Source: Rhodospirillum sp. (GTDB taxonomy: Bacteria > Pseudomonadota > Alphaproteobacteria > Dongiales > Dongiaceae). From it: a stretch of DNA of 64,000 bases. Where the stretch lies: contig PNKY01000006.1 of the NCBI GenBank assembly GCA_013822765.1, positions 124,001 to 188,000 of the forward strand, read 5' to 3'. Below are positions 32,389 to 43,216 of this stretch, piece after piece (the first letter of the stretch is position 1; every line of letters begins with the position of its first letter). The position numbers and the translations under genes are program-made. The notes under the pieces were generated by a model. It was not told the origin of the DNA and searched no databases. It saw only the letters and a program-made list of their open reading frames with translations.

Positions 32389-32706
32389 ATGAGCAGCAAT
32401 TGGGTCGAGGCGTGCGCAGCAGACGACATCGACGAAGAAGATGTCATTCGCTTCGACCACGGCGGGCGCACCTTTGCCATCTATCGCAGCTCCGATAACA
32501 GCTATTTCGCGACCGACGGCCTGTGCACGCATGAGCAGGTGCACCTGGCCGACGGGCTGGTGATGGATGAAATCATCGAGTGCCCGAAGCACAACGGACG
32601 CTTCAACTACAAGACCGGCGAGGCCATGGGCGCTCCGGTCTGCATCAACCTGAAGACTTACCCGGTCAAGGTCGAGGCCGGCAAAGTCCTCGTCCAGCTC
32701 GGCTGA
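32389..32706 (+). CDS. Rieske-type ferredoxin, MocE-like
   Basis: 105 residues with the [2Fe-2S] ligands Cys-x-His in GLCTHEQVHLADG and Cys-x2-His in IECPKHNGRFNYKTG. Length and lack of any other domain fit a soluble ferredoxin. It carries electrons from the reductase to the di-iron oxygenase. It begins 25 bases after the oxygenase and ends five before the reductase. Confidence 0.94.
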   Translation: MSSNWVEACAADDIDEEDVIRFDHGGRTFAIYRSSDNSYFATDGLCTHEQVHLADGLVMDEIIECPKHNGRFNYKTGEAMGAPVCINLKTYPVKVEAGKVLVQLG

Positions 32707-32711
32707 GCCGC

Positions 32712-33947
32712 ATGACCGCAGGCGTGCTCATCGTCGGCGCCGGAGAATGCGGCGCGCGTGCCGCCCTGGCCCTGCGCGAGCGCGGATATGATGGACCGGT
32801 GACGCTGATCGGCGATGAGCCGCACCTGCCCTACGAGCGGCCGCCGCTGTCGAAGGACACGATGGTGTCAGAGGCAGAACCCTCACCCAAGCTCGTTGGC
32901 GACCGGGAGCATTTTGCCAGCCGCCGCATCGATTGCGTGACCGGCGCGAGCGCCGTCGCGATCGACCGGGTGGCGCGGCGTGTGACGCTCGCCGATGGCA
33001 GGACCCTGCCCTATGACAAGCTGCTGCTGACGACCGGAGCGTTGCCGCGCCGGCTGCCACTGCCGGGCGCGGACAGCAGTCGGTGCGCGTACCTGCGCAC
33101 CCACGACGACGCCTTGCGAATCCGCGATGCGCTCAAAGCCGGCAGCCATGTCGCGATCCTCGGCGGCGGCTTCATCGGCCTGGAGATCGCGGCAAGCGCA
33201 CGCAAGCGGGGAGCCAGCGTCACGGTCATCGAGGCGCTGCCCCGCATCCTGACGCGCGGCGTGCCGGAGGCGATCGCGCAAATGATCGACGCACGTCACC
33301 GCCGCGAAGGCGTCACGCTCGCCTGTGGCAAGGCGGTGTTGGCGCTGCGCGAGACCGCATCGGGCATCGAGATCGCACTGGCCGACGGCAGCACCGTTGC
33401 GGCGGATCTGCTCATCATCGGTATCGGCGCCGTCCCGGTTACGAAGCTGGCGCAAGAGGCAGGACTGACGGTCGAGAACGGGATCGCGGTCGATGCGCAA
33501 CTGCGCACCTCCGACCCGGACATCTACGCGGCCGGCGATTGCTGCTCGTTCCCCTTGGCGATCTATGGCGGGCGCCGCGTGCGGCTCGAATGCTGGCGCA
33601 ACGCGCAGGACCAGGGCGGACTCGCCGCGCGCAACATGCTGGGCGCCGGAGAAAGCGCGTCCGCGGTGCCATGGTTCTGGTCCGACCAGTACGATCTCAC
33701 TTTACAGATCGCCGGTCTTCCTGACGAAGGCACGCAGGCGGTGCGGCGTGATCTTTCCGAGGATGCCTTCATTCTGTTCCACCTCGCCGGCGATGGACGC
33801 CTGGTGGCGGCGAGCGGGATCGCGCGCGGCAACGCGGTGGCGAAGGACATCCGCCTGGCCGAGATGCTGATCGCCAAGGGCGCACGGCCCGACCCGGCGG
33901 CCTTGGCGCAGCCACAGGTCAAACTGAAATCGCTGTTGGCGGCGTAG
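32712..33947 (+). CDS. NAD(P)H:ferredoxin reductase, MocF-like
   Basis: 411 residues. FAD-binding GAGECGARAALALRE at the N-terminus, NAD(P)-binding ILGGGFIGLEIAASA near residue 150, and YAAGDCCSFP near 280 with the flavin-contact aspartate, as in oxygenase-coupled reductases of the BphA4/rubredoxin-reductase type. It passes electrons to the Rieske ferredoxin five bases upstream. Its last bases, GCTGTTGGCGGC, recur 29 bases downstream. Confidence 0.94.
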   Translation: MTAGVLIVGAGECGARAALALRERGYDGPVTLIGDEPHLPYERPPLSKDTMVSEAEPSPKLVGDREHFASRRIDCVTGASAVAIDRVARRVTLADGRTLPYDKLLLTTGALPRRLPLPGADSSRCAYLRTHDDALRIRDALKAGSHVAILGGGFIGLEIAASARKRGASVTVIEALPRILTRGVPEAIAQMIDARHRREGVTLACGKAVLALRETASGIEIALADGSTVAADLLIIGIGAVPVTKLAQEAGLTVENGIAVDAQLRTSDPDIYAAGDCCSFPLAIYGGRRVRLECWRNAQDQGGLAARNMLGAGESASAVPWFWSDQYDLTLQIAGLPDEGTQAVRRDLSEDAFILFHLAGDGRLVAASGIARGNAVAKDIRLAEMLIAKGARPDPAALAQPQVKLKSLLAA

Positions 33948-33995
33948 CCGCACGAAGATTGCTGTTGGCGGCAAGGCCGCCCGGGGGAACAATCG

Positions 33996-34793
33996 ATGCA
34001 AGACAAGAGGCCGACGGTTGCCGACTTACTTGCCATGAAAGGCAAGCGCCAGCTGAGCATGCTGCGGGTCGAAACCCTGGAAGAAGCAGAAGCGGCGCAG
34101 AAGGCGGGCATCGACATGCTGTCGGTGCCGCCAGAGGTGCTCGGTCCGGCGTTCCGGGAAGCGGTGCCGACCTGCTTCACATTCCCCGGGCTCGAATACG
34201 GCGAGTTCGTATCGGCGGAGGAGTATCTGCGGGCGGCCTTCAAGGCGCTCAAGGCAGGTGGAGATGCGGTGTGGTGCGCGGCCAGCCTGCAGGTCATCCG
34301 GCGGCTGCGCGACGAAGGGGTTCCTGTGTGTGGCCATGTCGGCCTGATCCCGCCGAAGAGCACCTGGACCGGCGGCTTCAAGGCGGTGGGCAAGACGCTG
34401 GAGACGGCGCTGCTGGTCTGGCGCCAGGTCAAGGCGCTGGAAGAGGCCGGCGCGTTCTCGGCCGAAATCGAAGTGGTGCCGGCCGACGTCGCGAGCGCCA
34501 TTTCCAAGCGCACCTCGCTGTTCATGATCTCGATGGGCGCCGGCGCGGGATGCGACGCGCAGTACCTGTTCGCGACCGACGTGCTGGGCACCAATCGTGG
34601 CCACGTACCACGTCATTCCAAAGTCTATCGCAACCTAGCCGCCGAGTACGACCGGCTGCAGCAGGAGCGGATCGCGGCGTTCTCGGAACTGGCGCACGAC
34701 ATCAAGTCCGGCGCCTATCCGGAACGGCGCCACCTGGTCGACATCCCGAAGGGGGAGTTGGATCAGTTCCTGCGCGCCCTCGAAGCGGAGTGA
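33996..34793 (+). CDS. PanB-fold protein (ketopantoate hydroxymethyltransferase-like), divergent
   Basis: 265 residues. The TIM-barrel core aligns with PanB through VPVCGHVGLIPPKS, GGFKAVGKT, ALEEAGAFSAEIEVVPADVA and GHVPRHSKVYRNL. The PanB histidine of GHxGL and the catalytic glutamate of ExVP are kept. The metal ligands are gone: the GDSLG loop is SVPPEVLG, the DLPF loop is TFPGLEYG, and the VKIEG lysine/glutamate reads AVWCAAS. It therefore probably does not make ketopantoate by the usual route. It follows the reductase by 48 bases with GGGGGAA before the ATG, which suggests the same operon and perhaps a one-carbon role linked to released formaldehyde (inference). Confidence 0.82.
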   Translation: MQDKRPTVADLLAMKGKRQLSMLRVETLEEAEAAQKAGIDMLSVPPEVLGPAFREAVPTCFTFPGLEYGEFVSAEEYLRAAFKALKAGGDAVWCAASLQVIRRLRDEGVPVCGHVGLIPPKSTWTGGFKAVGKTLETALLVWRQVKALEEAGAFSAEIEVVPADVASAISKRTSLFMISMGAGAGCDAQYLFATDVLGTNRGHVPRHSKVYRNLAAEYDRLQQERIAAFSELAHDIKSGAYPERRHLVDIPKGELDQFLRALEAE

Positions 34794-34895
34794 CCAATCC
34801 ACCTTCACCCATATTTGACCCTGTCATCCACGCCGGGGGCTAGCGCGGGACCATGCGCCTCCCTACCTTAGAGCGAAGGTGGGGTGGATGGGGTG

Positions 34896-35666
34896 ATGGT
34901 TCGAAGGCGGGGTATGAAGCTGGTTCTCTTGATCGTCTTGGCCTGGATCGCGGTCCCGGTGCTGGTGAGCTGCGCACGCTACAGCTCGCCGAACTATTCG
35001 TGGAGCAACGCGCCCCGGCAGTCGTCAGGCCTGGCGCCGGACCCGAAGGTGTATCGCGAAGCGGTGGTGCAGATCTACAATGCGCGCGCCTTTGCCTGGC
35101 GCGGCATCTTCGCAACCCATCCGTGGATCGTGGTCAAGCGCGCCGATGCCGACACCTACAAGCGGTACGAGGTCGTGGGATGGGGCTCGGGCTCCAAGCT
35201 GCGCACCGACTATGCCACCGTTGACGGCCTCTGGTACGGATCGACGCCGTCGCTGCTGGTCGATGTGCGCGGGCCGGAGGCAGAAGCTCTGATCGACCAG
35301 ATCGAAAGCGCGGTCGCCTCCTATCCCTTCAAGGACGAATACGTGACCTGGCCAGGGCCTAACAGCAACACGTTCCTGGCCCACGTGGCACGCGAAGTGC
35401 CGGAACTCAGCCTCGATATTCCGGCGAGCGCGATCGGCAAAGACTACCGGCCGTGGTACCAGCCCGCCGGTTTCGCGCCCAGCGGCACCGGGCTGCAGGT
35501 CTCGCTGCTCGGCCTGCTTGGGGCGACGGTTGCAGCCGAGGAAGGCGTGGAAATCAACCTGCTGGGCCTGTCCTTCGGGGTCGACCTGCTGCGCCCTGCC
35601 CTCAGGCTGCCAGCCATCGGCCGGCTGGGTCTACCCGAGGACGTGTCTCGCTCGACACGATCGTAG
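34896..35666 (+). CDS. DUF3750 family lipoprotein/membrane protein
   Basis: 256 residues. The N-terminus MVRRRGMKLVLLIVLAW is followed by a lipobox-like LVSC, then conserved DUF3750 stretches: VVQIYNARAFAWRGIFATHPWI, VVGWGSG, VRGPEAEALIDQIE, YVTWPGPNSNTFLAHVAREVPEL. The family has an NlpC/YaeF-like papain look (histidine and NSNTF), but its function is unknown. Starts at 34884 (GTG), 34896 or 34914 are all possible; the basic residues before the helix favour 34896. It stands alone between the moc-like operon and the large kinase. Confidence 0.8.
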   Translation: MVRRRGMKLVLLIVLAWIAVPVLVSCARYSSPNYSWSNAPRQSSGLAPDPKVYREAVVQIYNARAFAWRGIFATHPWIVVKRADADTYKRYEVVGWGSGSKLRTDYATVDGLWYGSTPSLLVDVRGPEAEALIDQIESAVASYPFKDEYVTWPGPNSNTFLAHVAREVPELSLDIPASAIGKDYRPWYQPAGFAPSGTGLQVSLLGLLGATVAAEEGVEINLLGLSFGVDLLRPALRLPAIGRLGLPEDVSRSTRS

Positions 35667-35940
35667 GTGAGAGAAGCCGGATAGGTCGTCCGCTCTATCT
35701 ATGATTTAATGTGATATTTCAATAGCTTAATCTGGCGCTGGTTACCGGCTCGGAACCGGCTCAGAAACATATCGTTAATCATAATTCCGGCATAATACCC
35801 ATTGGTCTCCATGCGCCCGGCTCGACGTCGGCGCCAGGGAGGGTTTCGATGGGCCAGATGGTTGACAGGGCAGCACCGCACGCGCACCTGCGCGCCACGC
35901 ATTCGACGATGCGGTCGAGGCGGCGGCGTGTCGGCGCGTC

Positions 35941-38900
35941 GTGCCAAGGAACCTTGATTTGGCGGTGATCTGGGCCATTGCTGCTGTAGCGCTGGCGCTG
36001 CTGCTGGCGGTGGTGGGCGTGGCTGCCGTTCGTCTGCGCACGAGACTTGCGGACGAGTCGCGCTGGCGGTCGGCCGCGGTGAGCGCGCTGCAGGAAAGCC
36101 AGGACCGGTTCCAGGAGTTCACCGAATCCGCCGCCGATTGGCTGTGGGAGATCGATGCCAAGTATCGGTTCACCATGGATACCGGCCGCCGCCCGCTTGG
36201 GGGCCTGGTCGGAGCGGAGTTGATTGGCCTGCGGCGCTGGGAAATGCCCGGCGTCGATGCCAAGGATCCAGTGTGGGACCGCTACCGCGCCACCCTCGAC
36301 GCGCGCAGCAGCTTCCGCGATTTCGAGTTCTCCTATCGCGGACCGGACGGCCAGCGTTTCCACGCCAGCATCAGCGGACACCCGCTCTATCGCCCGGATG
36401 GACAGTTCGTAGGCTATCGCGGGACCGCGCGCGACATCACGGCTGAGGTCGAGGCGAACGAACAGGCGGAGCGTACGACTGCCCTGCTCGATGCGGTTCG
36501 GCAGATCCAGTCGAGCTACATCGGCGACAGCGATCCGAAAAAATCGTACGAGCAGATGCTGGCCACATTGCTCCACGTTACCCAGAGCGCCTATGGCTTC
36601 GTCGGCGAGATTCGCCACGATGACGACGGCAAGCCGCATCTCAAGGCGCACGCCGTCACCAACGTTGCCTGGAACGAGGAGACGCGGCGGCTCTATGCGG
36701 AGGATGCGGCCCAGAGCCTGGAACTCCGCAATGTCGAAACGTTGTTCGGTGCGGCGATCACCAGCGGCGAGCCGGTGATCGACAACCATCCCGCCGTCGA
36801 TCCGCGTCGCGGCGGGCGGCCGGAAGGGCATCCCCCGCTCGACTGCTTCCTTGGCGTCCCGCTCTATGCCGGCCAGGACATGGTCGGCCTGATGGGCGTC
36901 GCCAATCGTCTCGGCGGCTACGACGAGGCCATCGTGGGCTTCCTGGAGCCGCTGACCAATGCCTGCGGCTCGGTCATTGCCGCGGTCCAGGCCGATGCGC
37001 AGCAGGCGTCGGTCGAAGCGGAGCTACGCGCCACCGTCGGGCGCCTCAACGCGGCCGAGCGGCACGCGCATCTCGGCTCATGGGAAGTCGACGTCGCAAC
37101 GGACGAGATGATCGCCAGCGACGAGGCCCTGGACATCTTCGGCCAGCCGCCAGGTACGCACGTCACACGCAAGATGTTTCTCGACGCGCTGCTGGACGAA
37201 GATCGCGAACAGGTCAAGGCGACCGTCGACTCGATCCTGGCCAGCCCCTTGACCGAGTATTCGATCGAGTACCGCATCAATCACCGCCAACGTGGTGTCC
37301 GCCGGATTTCCGCCAAGGTCGCGGTCGAACGGGCGCCGGGTGGCTCAGCGGTGCGGCTGCGCGGCGTCGCCCAGGACATCACTGACCTTCGCGCGGTCGA
37401 ATCCGATCTGCGCTCCAGCCAGCAGCGACTCGATCTCGCGTTGGATGGCACGGGCGTCAGCTTGTGGGATTGGCATGTGACGACGGGCGAGTACAAGTTC
37501 GATCCGCGCATGCTGGAGCGCATGGGCTATCGGTCGGGCGAAGTCAATTTCAGCACGTCGGCCTGGGATGCCCTGATGGACGCCGACGATCGGTCGGCCA
37601 TGCAGGCCGCGATCGACGATCATCTGCAAGGCCGGACGGACCTGTTCCAGGCGATCTATCGCATCCGTGCCAAGAACGGCGATTGGCACTGGATCCTGAG
37701 CCGCGGCCGGACGGTGGTGCGGAACGCAGCCGGCGCGCCGCAGCGCATGTCTGGCACTCATCTCGACATTACCGATTTGAAGCAGATCGAGCTGGCGCTG
37801 CGCCGCAGCGACCAGCGTTTCCGTGCGTTGGCCGAATCTTCGCGTGCGATTCCCTGGGAAGCGGACTTCACGACCTATCGCATCACCTATGTCGGGCCGC
37901 AGATCGAAGCTGTCGTCGGAGTTTCCGCCAAGGACTGGGTCGAGAAGGACTTGTGGCCGGAGCGTCTGCACCCGGAAGACCGCGATCGGGTCATGCGCGA
38001 AGCGGCGGAATATTCGCGCGCCGGGGTCGACCACAACCTGGAATATCGCCTGATCGCGACGGATGGCCGCATCGTATGGATTCGCGACCTGGTCAGCGTC
38101 ATCAAGTCGGAGGATGGCCAGACCTGGCTCTACGGTGCCATGGTCGACGTCACCGAGCAAAAGCAGATTGAGGAAGCGCTTCGTGAAAGCGAAGCGCGCT
38201 ACCGGCAGGCCGAACGCGTGGCGGGCCTCGTCCACTGGACCATCGCCGCCGGTGTGGGCCACCGTGGGCAGGAGCCGCGGCTTGCTTTCTCGGACACGGC
38301 CGCGGCGTTCTTCGGATGGCCGGCCGCGTCCCTGCCTACGAGCACCGCCGCTTTCATCGAGACCATCGTTCATCCGGAAGATCGCGAGAAAATGCGGCGG
38401 AGCTTTGCCGAGATCCTGCGCAACAGAGCGGAGGAGTTCACGCAGGAATACCGCATCCAGCGCAAAGATGGTTCGGTGGCGGTGGTTTCAGAGATCGGCC
38501 GCCGGCTTCTTTCCGACGACGGCAAGCTGCAATCGGCCTTCGGCACCATCCAGGACATCACCGAACGCAAGCAGACCGAGGACGCGCTGAGGCACGCGCA
38601 GATGGAAGCCGAGATCGCCAACCGCGCCAAGTCGCAGTTCCTGGCCAACGTCAGCCACGAGCTGCGCACGCCGCTCAATGCCATCATCGGCTTCTCCGAG
38701 ATCATGAACGGCGAACTGATGGGACCGCTCGGCTCGCCGGTCTATCGCGAATATGCCAGCGACATCCATGAAAGCGGCCGGCACCTGCTTGCCATCATCA
38801 ACGACATCCTGGATCTGAGCCGCGTGGAAGCGGGGCAGACCGCGCTCAATGAATCGATGCTCGAGATCCAGAAGCTGGTCGCCGCGTGCCTGATCCTGGT

Positions 38901-39348
38901 GCGCGGGAAGGCCCATGCCGGCGGCCTCACCATATCGGTCGAGGCGCCGACTGCGGTTCCGCCAATCGTCGGAGACGAGCGGTTGCTGAAGCAGACCCTG
39001 CTCAACCTGCTGTCCAACGCGATCAAGTTCACGCCCAAAGGCGGCGCGATCCGGATCGCCAGCAAGGCGACACCGGCTGGCATCGAGATCGCCGTCATGG
39101 ATTCCGGCATCGGCATGAGCGCGAGCGAAGTGGAGAAGGTTGCCAAGCCATTCGTCCAGCTCGAGAACTGGCTGGTGCGCAAATACGAGGGCACCGGCCT
39201 CGGCCTTTCGATTGCCAAGGCGTTCTGCGAACTGCATGGCGGACGCCTGGAAATCGTCAGCACGCCCGGCAAAGGTACCACCGCAACGGTCCACCTGCCG
39301 GCGTCGCGGATCGCGGCGAACGCCAACGTCCGCATCCCCGCCCAATAG
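35941..39348 (+). CDS. Multi-PAS/GAF sensor histidine kinase
   Basis: 1135 residues with one N-terminal helix (about 8-31). Then PAS (about 51-168), GAF (190-350, with CFLGVPLYAGQDMVGLMGVAN), four further PAS/PAC units (375-485, 495-615, 625-740, 750-878), HisKA with His906 in FLANVSHELRTPLNAI, and HATPase_c (about 1005-1120: NLLSNAIKFTP, VMDSGIGMS, GTGLGLSIA). Starts with GTG. An inner-membrane or membrane-tethered kinase for cytosolic or redox/light-type signals. No receiver domain and no adjacent response regulator. A rho-independent hairpin for the opposite strand follows its stop. Confidence 0.93.
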   Translation: MPRNLDLAVIWAIAAVALALLLAVVGVAAVRLRTRLADESRWRSAAVSALQESQDRFQEFTESAADWLWEIDAKYRFTMDTGRRPLGGLVGAELIGLRRWEMPGVDAKDPVWDRYRATLDARSSFRDFEFSYRGPDGQRFHASISGHPLYRPDGQFVGYRGTARDITAEVEANEQAERTTALLDAVRQIQSSYIGDSDPKKSYEQMLATLLHVTQSAYGFVGEIRHDDDGKPHLKAHAVTNVAWNEETRRLYAEDAAQSLELRNVETLFGAAITSGEPVIDNHPAVDPRRGGRPEGHPPLDCFLGVPLYAGQDMVGLMGVANRLGGYDEAIVGFLEPLTNACGSVIAAVQADAQQASVEAELRATVGRLNAAERHAHLGSWEVDVATDEMIASDEALDIFGQPPGTHVTRKMFLDALLDEDREQVKATVDSILASPLTEYSIEYRINHRQRGVRRISAKVAVERAPGGSAVRLRGVAQDITDLRAVESDLRSSQQRLDLALDGTGVSLWDWHVTTGEYKFDPRMLERMGYRSGEVNFSTSAWDALMDADDRSAMQAAIDDHLQGRTDLFQAIYRIRAKNGDWHWILSRGRTVVRNAAGAPQRMSGTHLDITDLKQIELALRRSDQRFRALAESSRAIPWEADFTTYRITYVGPQIEAVVGVSAKDWVEKDLWPERLHPEDRDRVMREAAEYSRAGVDHNLEYRLIATDGRIVWIRDLVSVIKSEDGQTWLYGAMVDVTEQKQIEEALRESEARYRQAERVAGLVHWTIAAGVGHRGQEPRLAFSDTAAAFFGWPAASLPTSTAAFIETIVHPEDREKMRRSFAEILRNRAEEFTQEYRIQRKDGSVAVVSEIGRRLLSDDGKLQSAFGTIQDITERKQTEDALRHAQMEAEIANRAKSQFLANVSHELRTPLNAIIGFSEIMNGELMGPLGSPVYREYASDIHESGRHLLAIINDILDLSRVEAGQTALNESMLEIQKLVAACLILVRGKAHAGGLTISVEAPTAVPPIVGDERLLKQTLLNLLSNAIKFTPKGGAIRIASKATPAGIEIAVMDSGIGMSASEVEKVAKPFVQLENWLVRKYEGTGLGLSIAKAFCELHGGRLEIVSTPGKGTTATVHLPASRIAANANVRIPAQ

Positions 39349-39361
39349 CAGGGCAACTCTC

Positions 39362-39399
39362 AAGAAAACGGCACCGCCGGCCAGGGGCCAGCGGTGCCG
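39362..39399 (-). terminator. Intrinsic terminator of the helicase gene
   Basis: Minus strand: CGGCACCGC (39399-39391) pairs with GCGGTGCCG (39378-39370), then TTTTCTTG. It lies 28 bases after the helicase stop. The plus strand has no T-run, so the kinase gene is not terminated here by this type of signal. Confidence 0.75.
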
Positions 39400-39426
39400 A
39401 TCCTGTTACGAGCGCATAGCTCCCGG

Positions 39427-41157
<1,731 letters not shown>

Positions 41158-41549
41158 GTGTTCTGTTGTCTTTCAGTGCATGTGCAGCCGCGACCGCTGC
41201 GTTGGCACAAGGCCAAGCGCGAACGCGGCTCGATATAGGCGCTTCTTTTGGGAAGGGCCCGGGTTTGTGACCCGGCATGCGCGCTGTTGCGGGACGATGT
41301 TGGAGAAATGGTCTCGGGACGGAGTGGCCGGCGATTGAACGCCGATTACGCCTGCGCGCGGTCGCGAGAGAAGAGGCTGGATTGCCTCGGCGCCGCGTAT
41401 ATGACGGGACCTAGGTTAAAAGTCAATGAATCGGCGCGCAGGGCTGCCATGCTGCGCATGTCGCTGCGCCGCAATCCCTGGCCGGGAACGCGCTACCGCA
41501 CAGGCCGGATGGCCGCTAATCTCCTGAAATCCTGCGATTCCAGCATGAA
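41158..41549. other. Intergenic region between divergent rhlE and sulfatase genes
   Basis: 392 bases without a credible gene. A CCGGGT-ttgtg-ACCCGG hairpin lies at 41259-41275. No long coding frame with a ribosome site is seen. Presumably it carries both promoters and the helicase leader. Confidence 0.5.
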
Positions 41550-43151
41550 ATGCCCATGGCCACGCGAAAAGCTGCCGCCCCCGCCCTTTCCAAGAAGCGC
41601 CGCCCCAACATCCTCTATGTGATGTTCGATCAATTGGCGCCGCAGTTCCTGCCGAGCTACGGGCACAAGGTCGTCAAGGCGCCAAACCTGAGCCGACTGG
41701 CGGTGGAGGCTGTGCAGTTCGACAGCGCCTATACCAACTCCCCGCTGTGTGCTCCGGGTCGCTTTTCCATGATGGCCGGGCAGCTGTGCAGCCGGATCGG
41801 CGCCTGGGACAACGCGGCGGAGTTCCCCTCCTCGGTCCCGACCTTCGCGCATTACCTGCGGCTCGCGGGCTATCGCACCTGCCTCTCCGGCAAGATGCAT
41901 TTCGTCGGACCCGATCAGTTGCACGGCTTCGAGGATCGCGTCACCACCGACATGTATCCCGGCGATTTCGGCTGGACCCCGACCTGGGAAGAGCCGAAGA
42001 AAATCCATTGGTGGTTCCATAACATGCTGAGCGTGACGGAAGCCGGCCCGTACGATCGCTCGCTGGAAATGGAGCATGACGACGAGGTCGCCTATACCAC
42101 GCAGCGCTGGCTCCACGACCACGCGCGCGGCAACGACCAGCGGCCGTTCATGATGTGCGTCTCGTTCATGCAGCCGCACGACCCGTATCTCGGCCCACGC
42201 GCGGACTATGATGCCTATCGCGAGGACGAGATCGACCTTCCCGTGGTGTCATACATTGCTCCCGCGAAGCGCGAGGCGGTCGGCAAGCGCATGTACGAAC
42301 TCTACGACCGCGACGAATATCGCGTGACCGAGCAACACCTTCGAGCGGCCCGGCGCGGCTACTACGCCATGATCAGCTACAGCGACCGGCTGCTCGGTCA
42401 GGTGCTGCGCGCGCTCGAGGAGACCGGCCAGGCCGACAACACCATCATCGTCGTGTCGGCGGACCACGGCGACATGCTGGGCGAGCGTGGCCTCTGGTAC
42501 AAGATGACCTTCTTCGAGCATTCGACCCGCGTGCCGATGATCATCCATGCGCCCAGGGCGCTGAAGGCGCGGCAGGTGGCCGAGCATGTCTCGCTGATGG
42601 ACCTGCTGCCGACCTTCTGCGACATCGCGACGGACGGCAAGGGCGTCAGCTATGCCGCGCCGGTCGATGGCAACAGCTTGCTCGGCCTCGCGGCCGGCTC
42701 GAAGAAAGGCTGGTCCAACACGGTGTTCGGCGAATACATGGCGGAAGGCACGTTCCAGCCGGCATTCATGATCCGGCGCGACCGATGGAAATACGTGTCC
42801 TGCGCCGGTGATGCGCCGCAGCTGTATGATATCGCGGCGGATCCGCACGAGTTGAACAACCTCGCCGGCGATCCGAAACATCGCGAGATCGCGCGGGCAT
42901 TCGCGGCCGAGGTCGCGGCGAAATGGGACAGCGCGGCGATCCGCACCCAGGTGGTCGAAGGCCAGCGCAACCGCATCCTGATCCAGGAGGCGTTGCTCAA
43001 GGGCAAGATCACGCCCTGGGACTTCCAGCCGTTCCAGGACGCCTCGAAGCAATACAACCGCAACTACGGCGCGGAGCTCTACGACACCGATCGACGGGCG
43101 CGCATTCCATATCGCTCGGAACCGAAGAAAGACGGCAAAAAAGCCAAATAG
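41550..43151 (+). CDS. betC: Sulfatase, choline-sulfatase-like
   Basis: 533 residues. The formylglycine site is NSPLCAPGRFSMMAGQL (Cys-x-Pro-x-Arg). YVMFDQLAPQFLPSYG carries the metal aspartate, and SRIGAWDNAAEFPSSVPTFAH plus GKMHFVGPDQLHGFEDR are hallmarks of choline-O-sulfatase (BetC), which yields choline and sulfate. The C-terminal half has VSADHGDMLGERGLWYKM. No betA, betB or betI genes are nearby; an SDR follows after 65 bases. No signal peptide, so cytosolic. A formylglycine-generating enzyme must be encoded elsewhere. Confidence 0.88.
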   Translation: MPMATRKAAAPALSKKRRPNILYVMFDQLAPQFLPSYGHKVVKAPNLSRLAVEAVQFDSAYTNSPLCAPGRFSMMAGQLCSRIGAWDNAAEFPSSVPTFAHYLRLAGYRTCLSGKMHFVGPDQLHGFEDRVTTDMYPGDFGWTPTWEEPKKIHWWFHNMLSVTEAGPYDRSLEMEHDDEVAYTTQRWLHDHARGNDQRPFMMCVSFMQPHDPYLGPRADYDAYREDEIDLPVVSYIAPAKREAVGKRMYELYDRDEYRVTEQHLRAARRGYYAMISYSDRLLGQVLRALEETGQADNTIIVVSADHGDMLGERGLWYKMTFFEHSTRVPMIIHAPRALKARQVAEHVSLMDLLPTFCDIATDGKGVSYAAPVDGNSLLGLAAGSKKGWSNTVFGEYMAEGTFQPAFMIRRDRWKYVSCAGDAPQLYDIAADPHELNNLAGDPKHREIARAFAAEVAAKWDSAAIRTQVVEGQRNRILIQEALLKGKITPWDFQPFQDASKQYNRNYGAELYDTDRRARIPYRSEPKKDGKKAK

Positions 43152-43216
43152 GGCCGCAGTCGGCTTGCCAGGATCGGCGCTTTCACGTCAGCATGCCGGG
43201 CGGCAGGAGACTGGTC

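Noticed and set aside
33563..34594. 343-codon minus-strand frame across mocF-like and PanB-like genes
   Set aside because: Ser/Ala/Pro-rich shadow spanning two well-supported genes.
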